Below are positions 7,597-15,735 of a stretch of 24,685 bases of DNA, one piece after another (position 1 is the first letter of the stretch; each line of letters starts with the position of its first letter). The stretch is taken from positions 1-24,685 of the forward strand of contig CAMWVZ010000004.1 in assembly GCA_947177845.1 (NCBI GenBank), read 5' to 3'. This stretch comes from an uncultured Bacteroidales bacterium (GTDB lineage: Bacteria > Bacteroidota > Bacteroidia > Bacteroidales > P3). A model generated the notes under the pieces. That model worked only from the letters and a program-made list of their open reading frames with translations, was not told the origin of the DNA and made no database searches. Both the position numbers and the translations under genes were made by a program.

Positions 7597-7794
7597 TTAT
7601 TTAGCCAATTCCCTGCGGCGCAATTCCGTCAGGATACGGGCGATATTCTTTTTGTGAGCCTTGATAAGGTTCGGGTTTTCAAGAGGAGAGATATGATGAT
7701 TCATCTTCATCTTGTTCAACTCAACCCTTTCCGCGTCCAAGCGTTCCTGCAGTTCGGCGGTCGATAACTCTTTTACTACGAATTCTGATTTCAT
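7597..7794 (-). CDS. rpmC: 50S ribosomal protein L29
   Basis: A 65-residue, two-helix protein. The first helix carries VKELSTAELQERLDAERVEL and the second carries NLIKAHKKNIARILTELRRR, matching L29 in length and pattern. L29 lies at the polypeptide exit with L23 and is part of the docking site for targeting factors. It follows rplP by 14 bases and precedes rpsQ by 11. The start is an ATG. Confidence 0.97.
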   Translation of the reverse strand: MKSEFVVKELSTAELQERLDAERVELNKMKMNHHISPLENPNLIKAHKKNIARILTELRRRELAK

Positions 7795-7808
7795 GGCTTA
7801 TTCCCTTA

Positions 7809-8231
7809 TTATTCGGCTACGTAATCTCTTCTTACAATAAACTTCACGGCGATAGGAAGTTTCTGGGCGGCCAGACGGAGCGCTTCTTTGGCCACTTCCA
7901 TAGGTACACCGTCGGCTTCGAAGAGAATTCTCCCCGGGCTTACACGGGCCACAAAGTATTCGGGCGAACCTTTACCCTTACCCATACGAACTTCGGCAGG
8001 TTTCTTGGTGATGGGTTTGTCGGGAAAGATGCGGATCCAAATCTGACCTTCACGCTTCATATAACGCGTAACCGCTTGACGTGCCGCTTCTATTTGACGA
8101 GCTGTGATAAAGGCCGTTTCCAAGGCCTTGATACCGAAAGAACCGAAAGCAATCTCAGCACCACGCTTGGTGTTGCCTTTCATCTTGTCCTTCTGCTGCT
8201 TTCTGAACTTGCTCTTTTTAGGTTGTAACAT
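7809..8231 (-). CDS. rplP: 50S ribosomal protein L16
   Basis: A 140-residue protein starting MLQPKKSKFRKQQKDKMKGN. Conserved landmarks are TAARQ-like ITARQIEAARQAVTRYMKRE, KPITKKPAEVRMGKGKGSPE (including the arginine that is hydroxylated in E. coli L16) and ILFEADGVPMEVAKEALRLA. L16 sits by the A-site tRNA elbow and is a late-assembly protein. It lies 31 bases after rpsC and 14 before rpmC. Length is normal. Confidence 0.98.
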   Translation of the reverse strand: MLQPKKSKFRKQQKDKMKGNTKRGAEIAFGSFGIKALETAFITARQIEAARQAVTRYMKREGQIWIRIFPDKPITKKPAEVRMGKGKGSPEYFVARVSPGRILFEADGVPMEVAKEALRLAAQKLPIAVKFIVRRDYVAE

Positions 8232-8262
8232 CTCTGTATAATGTTAAAATGTTAGCGATAGA

Positions 8263-9000
8263 TTAGTTGGCTTTTTTCCTTCTGCCACCCATGTTGTTGG
8301 AGCGGGGAGCCATCGGACGGCCCGCGTTTTCCTTGGCGGCAGATGCCACCGCAAAGCCGGCGGTGAGGTCGCGTTTGCCGTAGACGATACCGCGGCAAAT
8401 CCAAACCTTGATACCCAGACGGCCATAGGTGGTGTGGGCTTCGGAAAGCGAGTAATCGATATCGGCCCTCAAGGTATGGAGAGGCGTGCGGCCTTCCTTG
8501 AAGTGTTCGGTACGCGCCATTTCGGCACCGCCCAGACGACCGGAAATCTGCACCTTGATACCTTCGGCACCCATACGCATCGCCGAAGCGATAGCCGTCT
8601 TGATGGCCTTGCGGTACGAAACGCGGCCTTCGAGCTGACGGGCAATGGAGGAGGACACGATAACGGCATCCAATTCGGGACGCTTGATCTCGGAGATGCT
8701 GATCTGAACCTCTTTGCCGGTGAGTTTCTTCAATTCTTCCTTGAGTTTGTCCACCTGTTGGCCTGCCTTACCGATGATAAGACCCGGACGGGCGGTGAAG
8801 ATGGTAATGGTGACCATCTTCAAGGTACGTTCAATCAAAATCTTGGAAACACTGCAGTTTGCCAGACGAACGTTCAGATACTTGCGGATTTTGTCGTCTT
8901 CCACCAATTTGGTTTCGAAACGACGTCCACCGTACCAGCTGGAATCCCAGCCTCTGATAATTCCCAATCTATTGCCTATAGGGTTTGTTTTCTGTCCCAT
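8263..9000 (-). CDS. rpsC: 30S ribosomal protein S3
   Basis: A 245-residue protein beginning MGQKTNPIGNRLGIIRGWDS. The type-2 KH domain is clear at RPGLIIGKAGQQVDKLKEEL (about residues 70-89, GxxG loop GKAG). The C-terminal domain includes GRLGGAEMARTEHFKEGRTP and LGIKVWICRGIVYGKRDL. S3 forms part of the mRNA entry helicase centre with S4 and S5. The C-terminus (APRSNNMGGRRKKAN) is a short basic extension. It follows rplV by 2 bases and precedes rplP by 31. Confidence 0.98.
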   Translation of the reverse strand: MGQKTNPIGNRLGIIRGWDSSWYGGRRFETKLVEDDKIRKYLNVRLANCSVSKILIERTLKMVTITIFTARPGLIIGKAGQQVDKLKEELKKLTGKEVQISISEIKRPELDAVIVSSSIARQLEGRVSYRKAIKTAIASAMRMGAEGIKVQISGRLGGAEMARTEHFKEGRTPLHTLRADIDYSLSEAHTTYGRLGIKVWICRGIVYGKRDLTAGFAVASAAKENAGRPMAPRSNNMGGRRKKAN

Positions 9001-9002
9001 GG

Positions 9003-9476
9003 TTACTTGTTTTCAGATTCTGACTTTTCAACATTTGCTTTAGCCCGCGTCTTGGGGGCTTTCTTCTTGCTCTCGGCCGAAGCGTCGCGGGTTCCCAAAA
9101 TCAACGTGATGTGGTTGGAACGTTTGCGGATGCGGTAGCCGCGGCCTTGCGGCGCGGGACGCAGACGTTTGAGCTGTGCACCGCCGTCCACGAAAATTTC
9201 CTTTACATACAAGTGCGCATCTTCCATGCGGACGCCTTCGTTCTTGTTTTGCCAATTGGCAATGGCCGAACGGAGCAGCTTATGAATTTTGGGGGCCGCC
9301 TCGCGGTGACCGTATTGGAGAATGGCCAAAGCCTTCTCTACATCCACACCGCGAATCATGTCGGCGGTGTAGCGGGTCTTGCGCGGAGAGGTAGGATTAT
9401 TTCTCAACTTGGCCACATAGAGCGTCTTCTTCAGCTCTTTGGTCTTTTCGGCGCGAATATGTTTTCTCGATCCCAT
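9003..9476 (-). CDS. rplV: 50S ribosomal protein L22 with charged C-terminal extension
   Basis: A 157-residue protein, longer than the roughly 110 residues of E. coli L22. The core covers KLRNNPTSPRKTRYTADMIR, GVDVEKALAILQYGHREAAP, KLLRSAIANWQNKNEGVRME and the tunnel hairpin LKRLRPAPQGRGYRIRKRSN plus HITLILG. L22 lines the exit tunnel, and mutations in its hairpin give macrolide resistance in other bacteria. After about residue 130 comes a low-complexity, lysine- and glutamate-rich tail (ESKKKAPKTRAKANVEKSES). Such tails occur in Bacteroidota L22, but no function is assigned. It precedes rpsC by 2 bases. Confidence 0.97.
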   Translation of the reverse strand: MGSRKHIRAEKTKELKKTLYVAKLRNNPTSPRKTRYTADMIRGVDVEKALAILQYGHREAAPKIHKLLRSAIANWQNKNEGVRMEDAHLYVKEIFVDGGAQLKRLRPAPQGRGYRIRKRSNHITLILGTRDASAESKKKAPKTRAKANVEKSESENK

Positions 9477-9502
9477 TGCTCTGTGTTATTTACTGACGGT
9501 GA

Positions 9503-9781
9503 TTACTTTTTACCTTTATCCTTGTTGCCGGCATGACCACGGAAAGTGCGGGTGGGGGCGAATTCGCCCAACTTGTGACCTACCATGTTTTCGGTGACGA
9601 AAACGGGTATGAACTTGTTTCCGTTGTGAACGGCGATGGTCTGGTTTACAAAATCGGGAGAAATCATCGATGCACGCGACCAAGTCTTGATAGTGACTTT
9701 CTTCTTGCTCTCGGCGGCGGCAAGGACTTTCTTCTCGAGTTTATAGTGGATATAAGGACCCTTTTTGATTGAACGACTCAT
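9503..9781 (-). CDS. rpsS: 30S ribosomal protein S19
   Basis: A 92-residue protein beginning MSRSIKKGPYIHYKLEKKVL. Conserved segments are KTWSRASMISPDFVNQTIAV, the GNKFIPVFVTENMVGHKLGE segment and FAPTRTFRGHAGNKDKGKK, all diagnostic of S19. S19 lies in the 30S head with S13 and near the A-site tRNA. It follows rplB by 18 bases and precedes rplV by 26. The start is an ATG. Confidence 0.98.
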   Translation of the reverse strand: MSRSIKKGPYIHYKLEKKVLAAAESKKKVTIKTWSRASMISPDFVNQTIAVHNGNKFIPVFVTENMVGHKLGEFAPTRTFRGHAGNKDKGKK

Positions 9782-9799
9782 GTTTCTGCGAATTTAAAG

Positions 9800-10624
9800 T
9801 TACTTCTTCCTTCTTTCGATGATGAACTGATTCGAAGCGTTCTTAAGACGACGTGTCTTGTAACCCTTTGCGGGCAGACCCTTTCTGGAGCGGGGATGTC
9901 CGCCGGAAGCACGGCCTTCACCACCACCCATGGGGTGATCGACAGGGTTCATAACCACACCGCGGTTGCGGGGTCTGCGACCCAGCCAACGGCTGCGGCC
10001 CGCCTTACCCGACGATTCCAAGTTGTGGTCTACGTTCGAGGTGACACCGATAGTCGCCTTGCAAGTTTGGAGAATCTTGCGCGTTTCGCCGGAAGGCAGC
10101 TTCACGATGGCGTATTTGCCGTCGCGCGAAAGCAACTGGGCATAGGCACCCGCGCTGCGCACAATCTTGCCTCCCTGACCGGGACGAAGTTCGATGTTGT
10201 GAATCAAAGTACCGAAAGGAATGTCGCTCAAGTAGAGGGTGTTTCCCAAATCGGGAGCGATATCTTTACCGGAGATTACTTTCTGTCCCACCTGCAAACC
10301 TTGAGGCGCCAGGATATAGCGCTTCTCGCCGTCGGCATAGAAAAGGAGGGCGATGCGGGCCGTACGGTTGGGATCGTATTCGATAGTCTTTACAACGGCG
10401 GGAATCTGATCCTTGTCGCGTTTAAAGTCAATGATACGGTATTGTCTTTTGTGACCGCCGCCGATGTAACGCATCGTGCGGTGCCCTTGGTTGTTGCGGC
10501 CGCCGGTTTTCTTGTAGGCTACCACCAAGGACTTTTCAGGCACGTTGGTGGTGATCTCCTCGAACGTGCTGATGCTCTTAAAGCGCTGACCCGCGGAAGT
10601 GGGTTTGAATTTCTTTAAAGCCAT
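9800..10624 (-). CDS. rplB: 50S ribosomal protein L2
   Basis: A 274-residue protein of normal length. The RNA-binding domain includes GGRNNQGHRTMRYIGGGHKR and VKTIEYDPNRTARIALLFYA. The C-terminal domain contains the near-invariant GVVMNPVDHPMGGGEGRASG, whose histidine (DHPMGGG) is important for peptidyl transfer. L2 supports the peptidyl-transferase centre and subunit association. The gene is in its usual place, 5 bases after rplW and 18 before rpsS. The start is an ATG. Confidence 0.99.
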   Translation of the reverse strand: MALKKFKPTSAGQRFKSISTFEEITTNVPEKSLVVAYKKTGGRNNQGHRTMRYIGGGHKRQYRIIDFKRDKDQIPAVVKTIEYDPNRTARIALLFYADGEKRYILAPQGLQVGQKVISGKDIAPDLGNTLYLSDIPFGTLIHNIELRPGQGGKIVRSAGAYAQLLSRDGKYAIVKLPSGETRKILQTCKATIGVTSNVDHNLESSGKAGRSRWLGRRPRNRGVVMNPVDHPMGGGEGRASGGHPRSRKGLPAKGYKTRRLKNASNQFIIERRKK

Positions 10625-10629
10625 TTCTC

Positions 10630-10920
10630 TTAGATGTTACTGTAAAAATCGATAGTCTCGCCCTGGGCCAGGGTTACTATTGCTTTCTTATACGCGCTCG
10701 TACGGCCCTCGATGAGCCCCGCCTTGGTGTAGCGGGATTTGTTCTTACCGGGGTGATTCAAGGTGTTTACCCGAACAACCTTGACACCGTACATATCTTC
10801 GACCGCTTTTCTGATTTCGATCTTATTCGCCTCTGTGCTGACGATAAAACCTACGCGGTTGAACTTTTCCGCCACCCGGGTCATTTTTTCGGTGACGATA
10901 GGTTTAATGATTACGTTCAT
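10630..10920 (-). CDS. rplW: 50S ribosomal protein L23
   Basis: A 96-residue protein starting MNVIIKPIVTEKMTRVAEKF. The L23 fold is supported by FIVSTEANKIEIRKAVEDMY and GVKVVRVNTLNHPGKNKSRY. L23 sits at the exit of the peptide tunnel and, in bacteria, is the docking site for trigger factor and SRP. It lies 30 bases after rplD and 5 before rplB. The start is an ATG and the protein is complete. Confidence 0.97.
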   Translation of the reverse strand: MNVIIKPIVTEKMTRVAEKFNRVGFIVSTEANKIEIRKAVEDMYGVKVVRVNTLNHPGKNKSRYTKAGLIEGRTSAYKKAIVTLAQGETIDFYSNI

Positions 10921-10950
10921 TGTTCTTTAATTATGCGTTTTCGGCACTCC

Positions 10951-11580
10951 CTATTCGGCGCAAATCTCGTTGAGCTTGCTGGCGGAGGACTCCACAAAAA
11001 GGAGATTTTTAGCGTTGAGAATGTCATAAGTGTTTAAATCTTTGACATTTACAACTTTTATTCCCCGCAAATTTCGGGACGACAAAAATACGAATTTATT
11101 TGATTCCGCAAGCACCAAGAGCGATTTTTTGTCGGAAAGGTTCAGATTCTTCAGAAGCTCAACCATTTGCTTGGTCTTGGGCGCTTCGAAGCTGAAATCC
11201 TCAACGACTTTCACGCCGTCTTCCTTGAACTTGTAACTCAAGGCCGACAGACGGGCCAAAGCCTTCACTTTCTTGTTCAGCTTGAAACTGTAGTCACGGG
11301 GACGGGGACCGAATACACGGGCACCACCGTGCAACAGAGGCGAGTTGATGTCACCGCGACGGGCACCGCCACCGCCTTTTTGCTTTCCGAGCTTGCGGGT
11401 ACTGCCGCTCATTTCGGATCTTTCCTTGGCTTTGTGGGTGCCTTGGCGTTGATTGGCCATATACTGCTTCACCGCCAAATAGATGGCGTGATCGTTCGGT
11501 TCGGCATTGGCGATAGCATCGGCAATCTGCACCTTCTTTCCGGTTTCTTTACCGGATGTGTTGTAAACTGTTAACTCCAT
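10951..11580 (-). CDS. rplD: 50S ribosomal protein L4
   Basis: A 209-residue protein. It contains the tunnel-loop region NQRQGTHKAKERSEMSGSTR and KLGKQKGGGGARRGDINSPL, then GGARVFGPRPRDYSFKLNKK, all typical of L4. L4 lines the exit tunnel and in E. coli also represses the S10 operon. The start codon overlaps the last ten bases of rplC, suggesting coupled translation. No S10-type leader exists here, since the gap upstream of rpsJ is only 27 bases, so the E. coli mode of L4 control is unlikely. Confidence 0.98.
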   Translation of the reverse strand: MELTVYNTSGKETGKKVQIADAIANAEPNDHAIYLAVKQYMANQRQGTHKAKERSEMSGSTRKLGKQKGGGGARRGDINSPLLHGGARVFGPRPRDYSFKLNKKVKALARLSALSYKFKEDGVKVVEDFSFEAPKTKQMVELLKNLNLSDKKSLLVLAESNKFVFLSSRNLRGIKVVNVKDLNTYDILNAKNLLFVESSASKLNEICAE

Positions 11581-12200
11581 CTCTCTAATTTTAAAAATGA
11601 ACCTTTAGCACCGGGTACAGAACCTTTCACTAAAATTAAATTCTTTTCGGGCACAATCTTGACGATTTCCAAGTTGATGCTCTTGCGTCTTACATTTCCT
11701 GTCTGACCTGCCATGCGCAGACCCTTGAACAAACGGGAAGGATAGGAGGACGCGCCAACCGAACCGGGGGCTCTGAGTCGGTTATGCTGACCGTGAGTAG
11801 TTTGACCGACCCCGCCGAAACCGTGTCTTCCTACAACACCTTGGAAGCCGTGACCTTTGGTGGTACCGGCCACATCGATGAATTCACCTTCGGTAAATAC
11901 GGTGACATCGAGGGTTTCACCGAACTGCTTGCGGGAACCTTCCTCGAAGCGGGTGAATTCCATGCTGATTTGTTTGGGTGTTGTGTTGGCTTTGGAAAAG
12001 TGTCCCTTCAAAGACTTGGAGGTGTGTTTTTCCTTTCTTTCGCCGAAAGACAATTGAATGGCGTCGTAACCGTCTTTCTCTTTTGTTTTTACTTGCGTTA
12101 CCACACAAGGACCAGCTTCGATTACAGTGCACGGCACGTTACGGCCGGAGGCATCCCAAATGCTAGTCATTCCGATTTTCTTTCCAATTAATCCGGACAT
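11571..12200 (-). CDS. rplC: 50S ribosomal protein L3
   Basis: A 209-residue protein starting MSGLIGKKIGMTSIWDASGR. The core motif KGHGFQGVVGRHGFGGVGQT and the segment APGSVGASSYPSRLFKGLRM are typical of L3 in this phylum. L3 helps start 50S assembly and its long finger reaches the peptidyl-transferase centre. By alignment with E. coli L3 (GSIGQNQTPG), the glutamine that PrmB methylates is an alanine here (Ala150). The gene follows rpsJ by 48 bases and overlaps rplD by ten. Confidence 0.98.
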   Translation of the reverse strand: MSGLIGKKIGMTSIWDASGRNVPCTVIEAGPCVVTQVKTKEKDGYDAIQLSFGERKEKHTSKSLKGHFSKANTTPKQISMEFTRFEEGSRKQFGETLDVTVFTEGEFIDVAGTTKGHGFQGVVGRHGFGGVGQTTHGQHNRLRAPGSVGASSYPSRLFKGLRMAGQTGNVRRKSINLEIVKIVPEKNLILVKGSVPGAKGSFLKLERWS

Positions 12201-12248
12201 TACTTTGCTTGTTAATGGTTTTTAATTCTTTTGTTTGTGGTTGACGCG

Positions 12249-12557
12249 TTACGCTTTGATTTCCACTTCAACGCCGCTGGGCAACTCCAACTTCATCAAG
12301 GCGTCGATGGTCTTGGAACTGCTGCTGTGAATGTCCAGAAGGCGTTTGTAGGAGGACAATTCAAATTGTTCGCGCGATTTCTTGTTGACAAAGGTCGAAC
12401 GGTTCACCGTAAAGATTTTCTTGTCGGTGGGGAGGGGAATAGGTCCGCTCACCATGGCACCGGTCATCTTGACGGTCTTTACGATTTTTTCGGCCGACTT
12501 GTCTACCAAGTTGTAGTCGTAGGACTTCAACTTGATTCTGATTCTTTGCTGACTCAC
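12249..12557 (-). CDS. rpsJ: 30S ribosomal protein S10 (GTG start)
   Basis: A 102-residue protein of normal length, reading MSQQRIRIKLKSYDYNLVDK from its start. It includes GPIPLPTDKKIFTVNRSTFV, the conserved S10 loop. The start codon on the complement is GTG (12557-12555). The protein aligns with the family from its first residues and no nearby ATG exists, so GTG must be used. S10 is part of the 30S head and, as NusE, joins antitermination complexes. It lies 27 bases after fusA, with no tuf gene between, and 48 bases before rplC. Confidence 0.97.
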   Translation of the reverse strand: MSQQRIRIKLKSYDYNLVDKSAEKIVKTVKMTGAMVSGPIPLPTDKKIFTVNRSTFVNKKSREQFELSSYKRLLDIHSSSSKTIDALMKLELPSGVEVEIKA

Positions 12558-12584
12558 GGTTTTATAATTTTACTATTGAACGAT

Positions 12585-14672
12585 TTACTTGGTTGCTTGC
12601 TTGATTACCTCGGCCGTGATGTTGGCGGGCGCCTCGGCATGGTGCGAATACTCCATGGTGGAGCTGGCACGGCCCGACGTAAGGGTACGCAAGGCGGTGA
12701 CATAGCCGAACATTTCGGCCAAGGGCACCTTGGCGCGGATAGCCTGTCCGCCGTGTTTGGCATCGATGCCTTCCATAACGCCGCGACGACGGTTCAAGTC
12801 GCTGGAAACATCACCCACATTGGCGTCGGGAGTTTCGATTTCGAGCGACATGATAGGTTCGAGCAAGATAGATTTGGCTTTGCGGCAAGCTTCGCGGAAA
12901 CCCATTCTGGCGCAGACTTCGAACGAAAGGGCGTCGGAGTCTACGGGGTGGAACGAACCGTCGAGGATACGTACCTTGAGGTTTTCCAGCGGATAGCCGG
13001 CCAAGACACCGTTTTCCAACGACGACTTGAAGCCTTTTTCGATAGCGGGGATAAATTCCTTGGGAATGTTACCTCCCTTGACCTCGTTGATGAACTGAAG
13101 GCCTTTAACGCCTTCGTCGGCAGGCGAAATCTCGAAGAGGATGTCGGCGAACTTACCGCGGCCACCGGTCTGTTTCTTGTAAACTTCGCGGTGTTCGACG
13201 GTGGAGCAGATGGCTTCCTTGTAGGCCACCTGAGGACGGCCTTGGTTACATTCCACCTTGAATTCGCGTTTGAGACGGTCCAGAAGGATATCCAAGTGCA
13301 ACTCGCCCATACCGCTGATAATGGTCTGGCCGGAGTTCTCGTCGCTCTTGACGCGGAACGTGGGGTCTTCTTCGGCCAGCTTCATCAGGCCGTTCGAAAG
13401 TTTGTCCACATCCTGCTGCGAAACCGGTTCGATGGCGATACTGATAACCGGTTCGGGGAACGACATGGTTTCGAGGTTGATAGGATGATTTTCGTCGCAG
13501 AGGGTGTTACCCGTCTTGATTTCCTTGAAACCGACGGCGGCACCGATATCACCCACCTCGATACGATCCAGAGGTTGCTGTTTGTTGGCGTGCATCTGAA
13601 GGATACGCGAGATACGTTCCTTCTTGCCCGTGGAGGCGTTGAGCACATACGAACCTGCGTCGAGGGCGCCGGAATATACGCGGAAGAACGCGATACGGCC
13701 CACGAAGGGGTCGGTGGCGATTTTGAACGCCAAAGCGCAGAAAGGTTCGTTTACATCCACCTTGCGCGAGGTTTCCTCGCCCGTGTCGGGATTGGTTCCC
13801 ACTACGGCATCGATGTCGAGAGGGCTGGGCAGATAGCGTACAACGGCATCCAAAAGGGGTTGTACGGCTTTATTCTTGATAGCCGAACCGCAGAAAACGG
13901 GGTTGATGTGCATGGCAATCGTACCCTTGCGGATAGCGGTGATGATTTCTTGTTCGCTGATGGAGGCGGGGTCTTCGAAGAATTTTTCCATCAAGGCTTC
14001 GTCTTCTTCGGCCGCGGCTTCCACCAACTTATTGTGGTATTCCTCCACTTGGTCCACCATGTCGGCGGGAATGGGAATCTCGTCGAATTCGGTTCCCTTT
14101 TCGTCTTCCCACTTGTAGGCCTTCTTGGTGATGAGGTCAACAACTCCGATAAATGTGTCCTCTTGGCCAATGGGGAGCTGCATGGCAACCGGGTGGGCGT
14201 GGAGACGTTCGCTTATCTGGCTTACGACATTATAGAAATCGGCCCCGGTACGGTCCATTTTGTTTACGAAACAGATACGGGGAACCTTATATTTATTGGC
14301 CTGACGCCAAACGGTTTCGGACTGGGGCTGAACGCCGCCTACCGCGCAAAGCACCATTACGGCACCGTCCAACACACGCAGGGAGCGTTCTACCTCGACG
14401 GTAAAGTCGACGTGCCCCGGGGTGTCGATAAGGTTCATCTTATAGGTGTCGTTCTCGTATTTCCAGAACACCGTTGTGGCGGCGGAAGTAATGGTGATAC
14501 CGCGTTCCTGTTCCTGCGCCATCCAGTCCATGGTGGCCGTACCCTCGTGCGTTTCACCGATTTTGTGGGTCTTTCCCGTATAGAAAAGAATACGCTCCGA
14601 GCAGGTGGTCTTACCTGCGTCGATGTGCGCCATGATCCCGATATTCCGGGTTTTGGATAAATCGTATGCCAT
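12585..14672 (-). CDS. fusA: Elongation factor G
   Basis: A 695-residue translational GTPase that drives ribosomal translocation. The G-domain motifs are all present: AHIDAGKTT (residues 15-23), RGITI (57-61), DTPGHVDF (83-90) and NKMD (137-140). The later domains include SGMGELHLDILLDRLKREFK (domain III) and the domain IV/V region with SLENGVLAGYPLENLKVRIL and MFGYVTALRTLTSGRASSTM. Its position between rpsG and rpsJ identifies it as the main EF-G rather than a divergent second copy. It begins at an ATG, 7 bases after rpsG. Confidence 0.98.
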   Translation of the reverse strand: MAYDLSKTRNIGIMAHIDAGKTTCSERILFYTGKTHKIGETHEGTATMDWMAQEQERGITITSAATTVFWKYENDTYKMNLIDTPGHVDFTVEVERSLRVLDGAVMVLCAVGGVQPQSETVWRQANKYKVPRICFVNKMDRTGADFYNVVSQISERLHAHPVAMQLPIGQEDTFIGVVDLITKKAYKWEDEKGTEFDEIPIPADMVDQVEEYHNKLVEAAAEEDEALMEKFFEDPASISEQEIITAIRKGTIAMHINPVFCGSAIKNKAVQPLLDAVVRYLPSPLDIDAVVGTNPDTGEETSRKVDVNEPFCALAFKIATDPFVGRIAFFRVYSGALDAGSYVLNASTGKKERISRILQMHANKQQPLDRIEVGDIGAAVGFKEIKTGNTLCDENHPINLETMSFPEPVISIAIEPVSQQDVDKLSNGLMKLAEEDPTFRVKSDENSGQTIISGMGELHLDILLDRLKREFKVECNQGRPQVAYKEAICSTVEHREVYKKQTGGRGKFADILFEISPADEGVKGLQFINEVKGGNIPKEFIPAIEKGFKSSLENGVLAGYPLENLKVRILDGSFHPVDSDALSFEVCARMGFREACRKAKSILLEPIMSLEIETPDANVGDVSSDLNRRRGVMEGIDAKHGGQAIRAKVPLAEMFGYVTALRTLTSGRASSTMEYSHHAEAPANITAEVIKQATK

Positions 14673-14679
14673 TGTCTAC

Positions 14680-15147
14680 CTAAAATTTAAAGTGGGAGAA
14701 TGCCTTGTTGGCTTCGGCCATTCTGTGGATGTCTTCCTTGCGTTTGAAAGCGGCGCCTTCTTCTTTATAGGCGGCCATGATTTCGGCGGCAAGTTTCTTC
14801 GACATCGACTTTTCGTTGCGCTTGCGGGCGAAAAGAATCAGGTTCTTCATGCCGATAGACTGCTTTCTTTCCGGACGGATTTCGGACGGAATCTGGAAAG
14901 TGGCACCACCTACGCGGCGGCTTCTTACTTCGACCGAAGGAGTGACGTTCGACAAAGCTTTTTTCCAAACCTCCAAGCCGTTTTCCTTGGTCTTGGCGGA
15001 TACTTCCTCGATAGCATCGTAGAAAATCTCGTGCGCGATGCTCTTTTTGCCTTCCAACATAATGTTGTTGATGAACTTGGTCACCAGAACATCATTGAAT
15101 TTGGGGTCGGGCAAAATGGTTTTTCTTTTCGGAGTTGTCTTTCTCAT
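14680..15147 (-). CDS. rpsG: 30S ribosomal protein S7
   Basis: A 155-residue protein. Family landmarks are the start MRKTTPKRKTILPDPKFNDV, then VTKFINNIMLEGKKSIAHEI, VEVRSRRVGGATFQIPSEIR and the end IHRMAEANKAFSHFKF. S7 is the primary assembly protein of the 30S head and contacts the E-site tRNA. In E. coli it represses its own operon. The gene lies 27 bases after rpsL and 7 before fusA. The start is an ATG. Nothing is odd. Confidence 0.98.
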   Translation of the reverse strand: MRKTTPKRKTILPDPKFNDVLVTKFINNIMLEGKKSIAHEIFYDAIEEVSAKTKENGLEVWKKALSNVTPSVEVRSRRVGGATFQIPSEIRPERKQSIGMKNLILFARKRNEKSMSKKLAAEIMAAYKEEGAAFKRKEDIHRMAEANKAFSHFKF

Positions 15148-15174
15148 AATCTATATACCTTCTTGCTTGCGGTT

Positions 15175-15552
15175 TTACTTTTTCTTGGGACGCTTGGTAC
15201 CATACTTGGAACGACGCTGGTTGCGGCCTTCTACGCCCGAGGTATCCAAGGCACCCCGAATGATGTGGTATCTTACACCGGGGAGGTCCTTCACACGGCC
15301 ACCGCGGATCATCACGATGGAGTGCTCCTGAAGGTTGTGGCCTTCGCCGGGAATATATGCATTCACTTCCTTTTGGTTGGTAAGGCGCACACGGGCAACC
15401 TTACGCATAGCCGAATTAGGCTTCTTGGGCGTGGTGGTGTAAACACGCACGCAAACACCGCGCCGCTGGGGGCAAGAGTCCAACGCGGGAGACTTGGACT
15501 TATCCACGAGTTTCTCCCGTCCCTTGCGAACTAACTGTTGAATTGTAGGCAT
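15175..15552 (-). CDS. rpsL: 30S ribosomal protein S12
   Basis: A 125-residue protein, first gene of the superoperon. It begins MPTIQQLVRKGREKLVDKSK and contains TTTPKKPNSAMRKVARVRLT and EHSIVMIRGGRVKDLPGVRY. The two lysines that mutate to give streptomycin resistance in other bacteria are both lysine here (PKKPNSA and GRVKDLPG), so the protein looks drug-sensitive at these sites. The aspartate modified by RimO in E. coli (VKDLPG) is also present. S12 monitors codon-anticodon pairing in the decoding centre. It is preceded by a good Bacteroidota promoter. Confidence 0.98.
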   Translation of the reverse strand: MPTIQQLVRKGREKLVDKSKSPALDSCPQRRGVCVRVYTTTPKKPNSAMRKVARVRLTNQKEVNAYIPGEGHNLQEHSIVMIRGGRVKDLPGVRYHIIRGALDTSGVEGRNQRRSKYGTKRPKKK

Positions 15553-15606
15553 TTTGTTGGTTTTGTATTAGTTATAATTTCAAAATACTTATTCCAAAAT
15601 GGAGCG

Positions 15607-15637
15607 CAAAGTTAATGCTTTTTTATATAAAACCAAG
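15607..15637 (-). promoter_or_regulatory. Promoter of the ribosomal superoperon (rpsL)
   Basis: On the minus strand, positions 15614-15607 read TAACTTTG, an exact match to the Bacteroidota -7 element TAnnTTTG. Nineteen bases upstream, 15637-15634 read CTTG, one change from the TTTG -33 box. Transcription would start near 15600, leaving an untranslated leader of about 48 bases rich in A and T with no stable hairpin. No r-protein binding structure was recognised in it. Confidence 0.7.
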
Positions 15638-15717
15638 AGGTCTTGAAAAATTTTTTACCCGTCCTTTTGTTTAATGGCAAAAGCGGGGGACCGGCGGGGA
15701 ACTCGCAAGTAAATTCG

Positions 15718-15725
15718 TATATTTG
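15718..15725 (+). promoter_or_regulatory. Probable -7 promoter element of the ugd cluster
   Basis: The bases TATATTTG match TAnnTTTG exactly and point towards ugd. The expected TTTG box about 19 bases upstream is missing; that stretch is G- and C-rich (ccggcgggga). The nearest TTTG is at 15666-15669, too far away. The promoter may therefore need an activator or an alternative sigma factor. Transcription would begin near 15731, giving a leader of about 78 bases. Confidence 0.5.
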
Positions 15726-15735
15726 CAAGTTTTGT

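Noticed and set aside
12558..12584. An E. coli-like S10 leader for control by L4
   Set aside because: Only 27 bases separate fusA from rpsJ and no hairpin is seen.
12231..14660. An 809-codon open frame on the plus strand opposite fusA and rpsJ
   Set aside because: It is the mirror of well-supported genes. High G and C at third positions removes stop codons on the other strand. The translation is rich in His, Gly and Phe and shows no recognisable domain.
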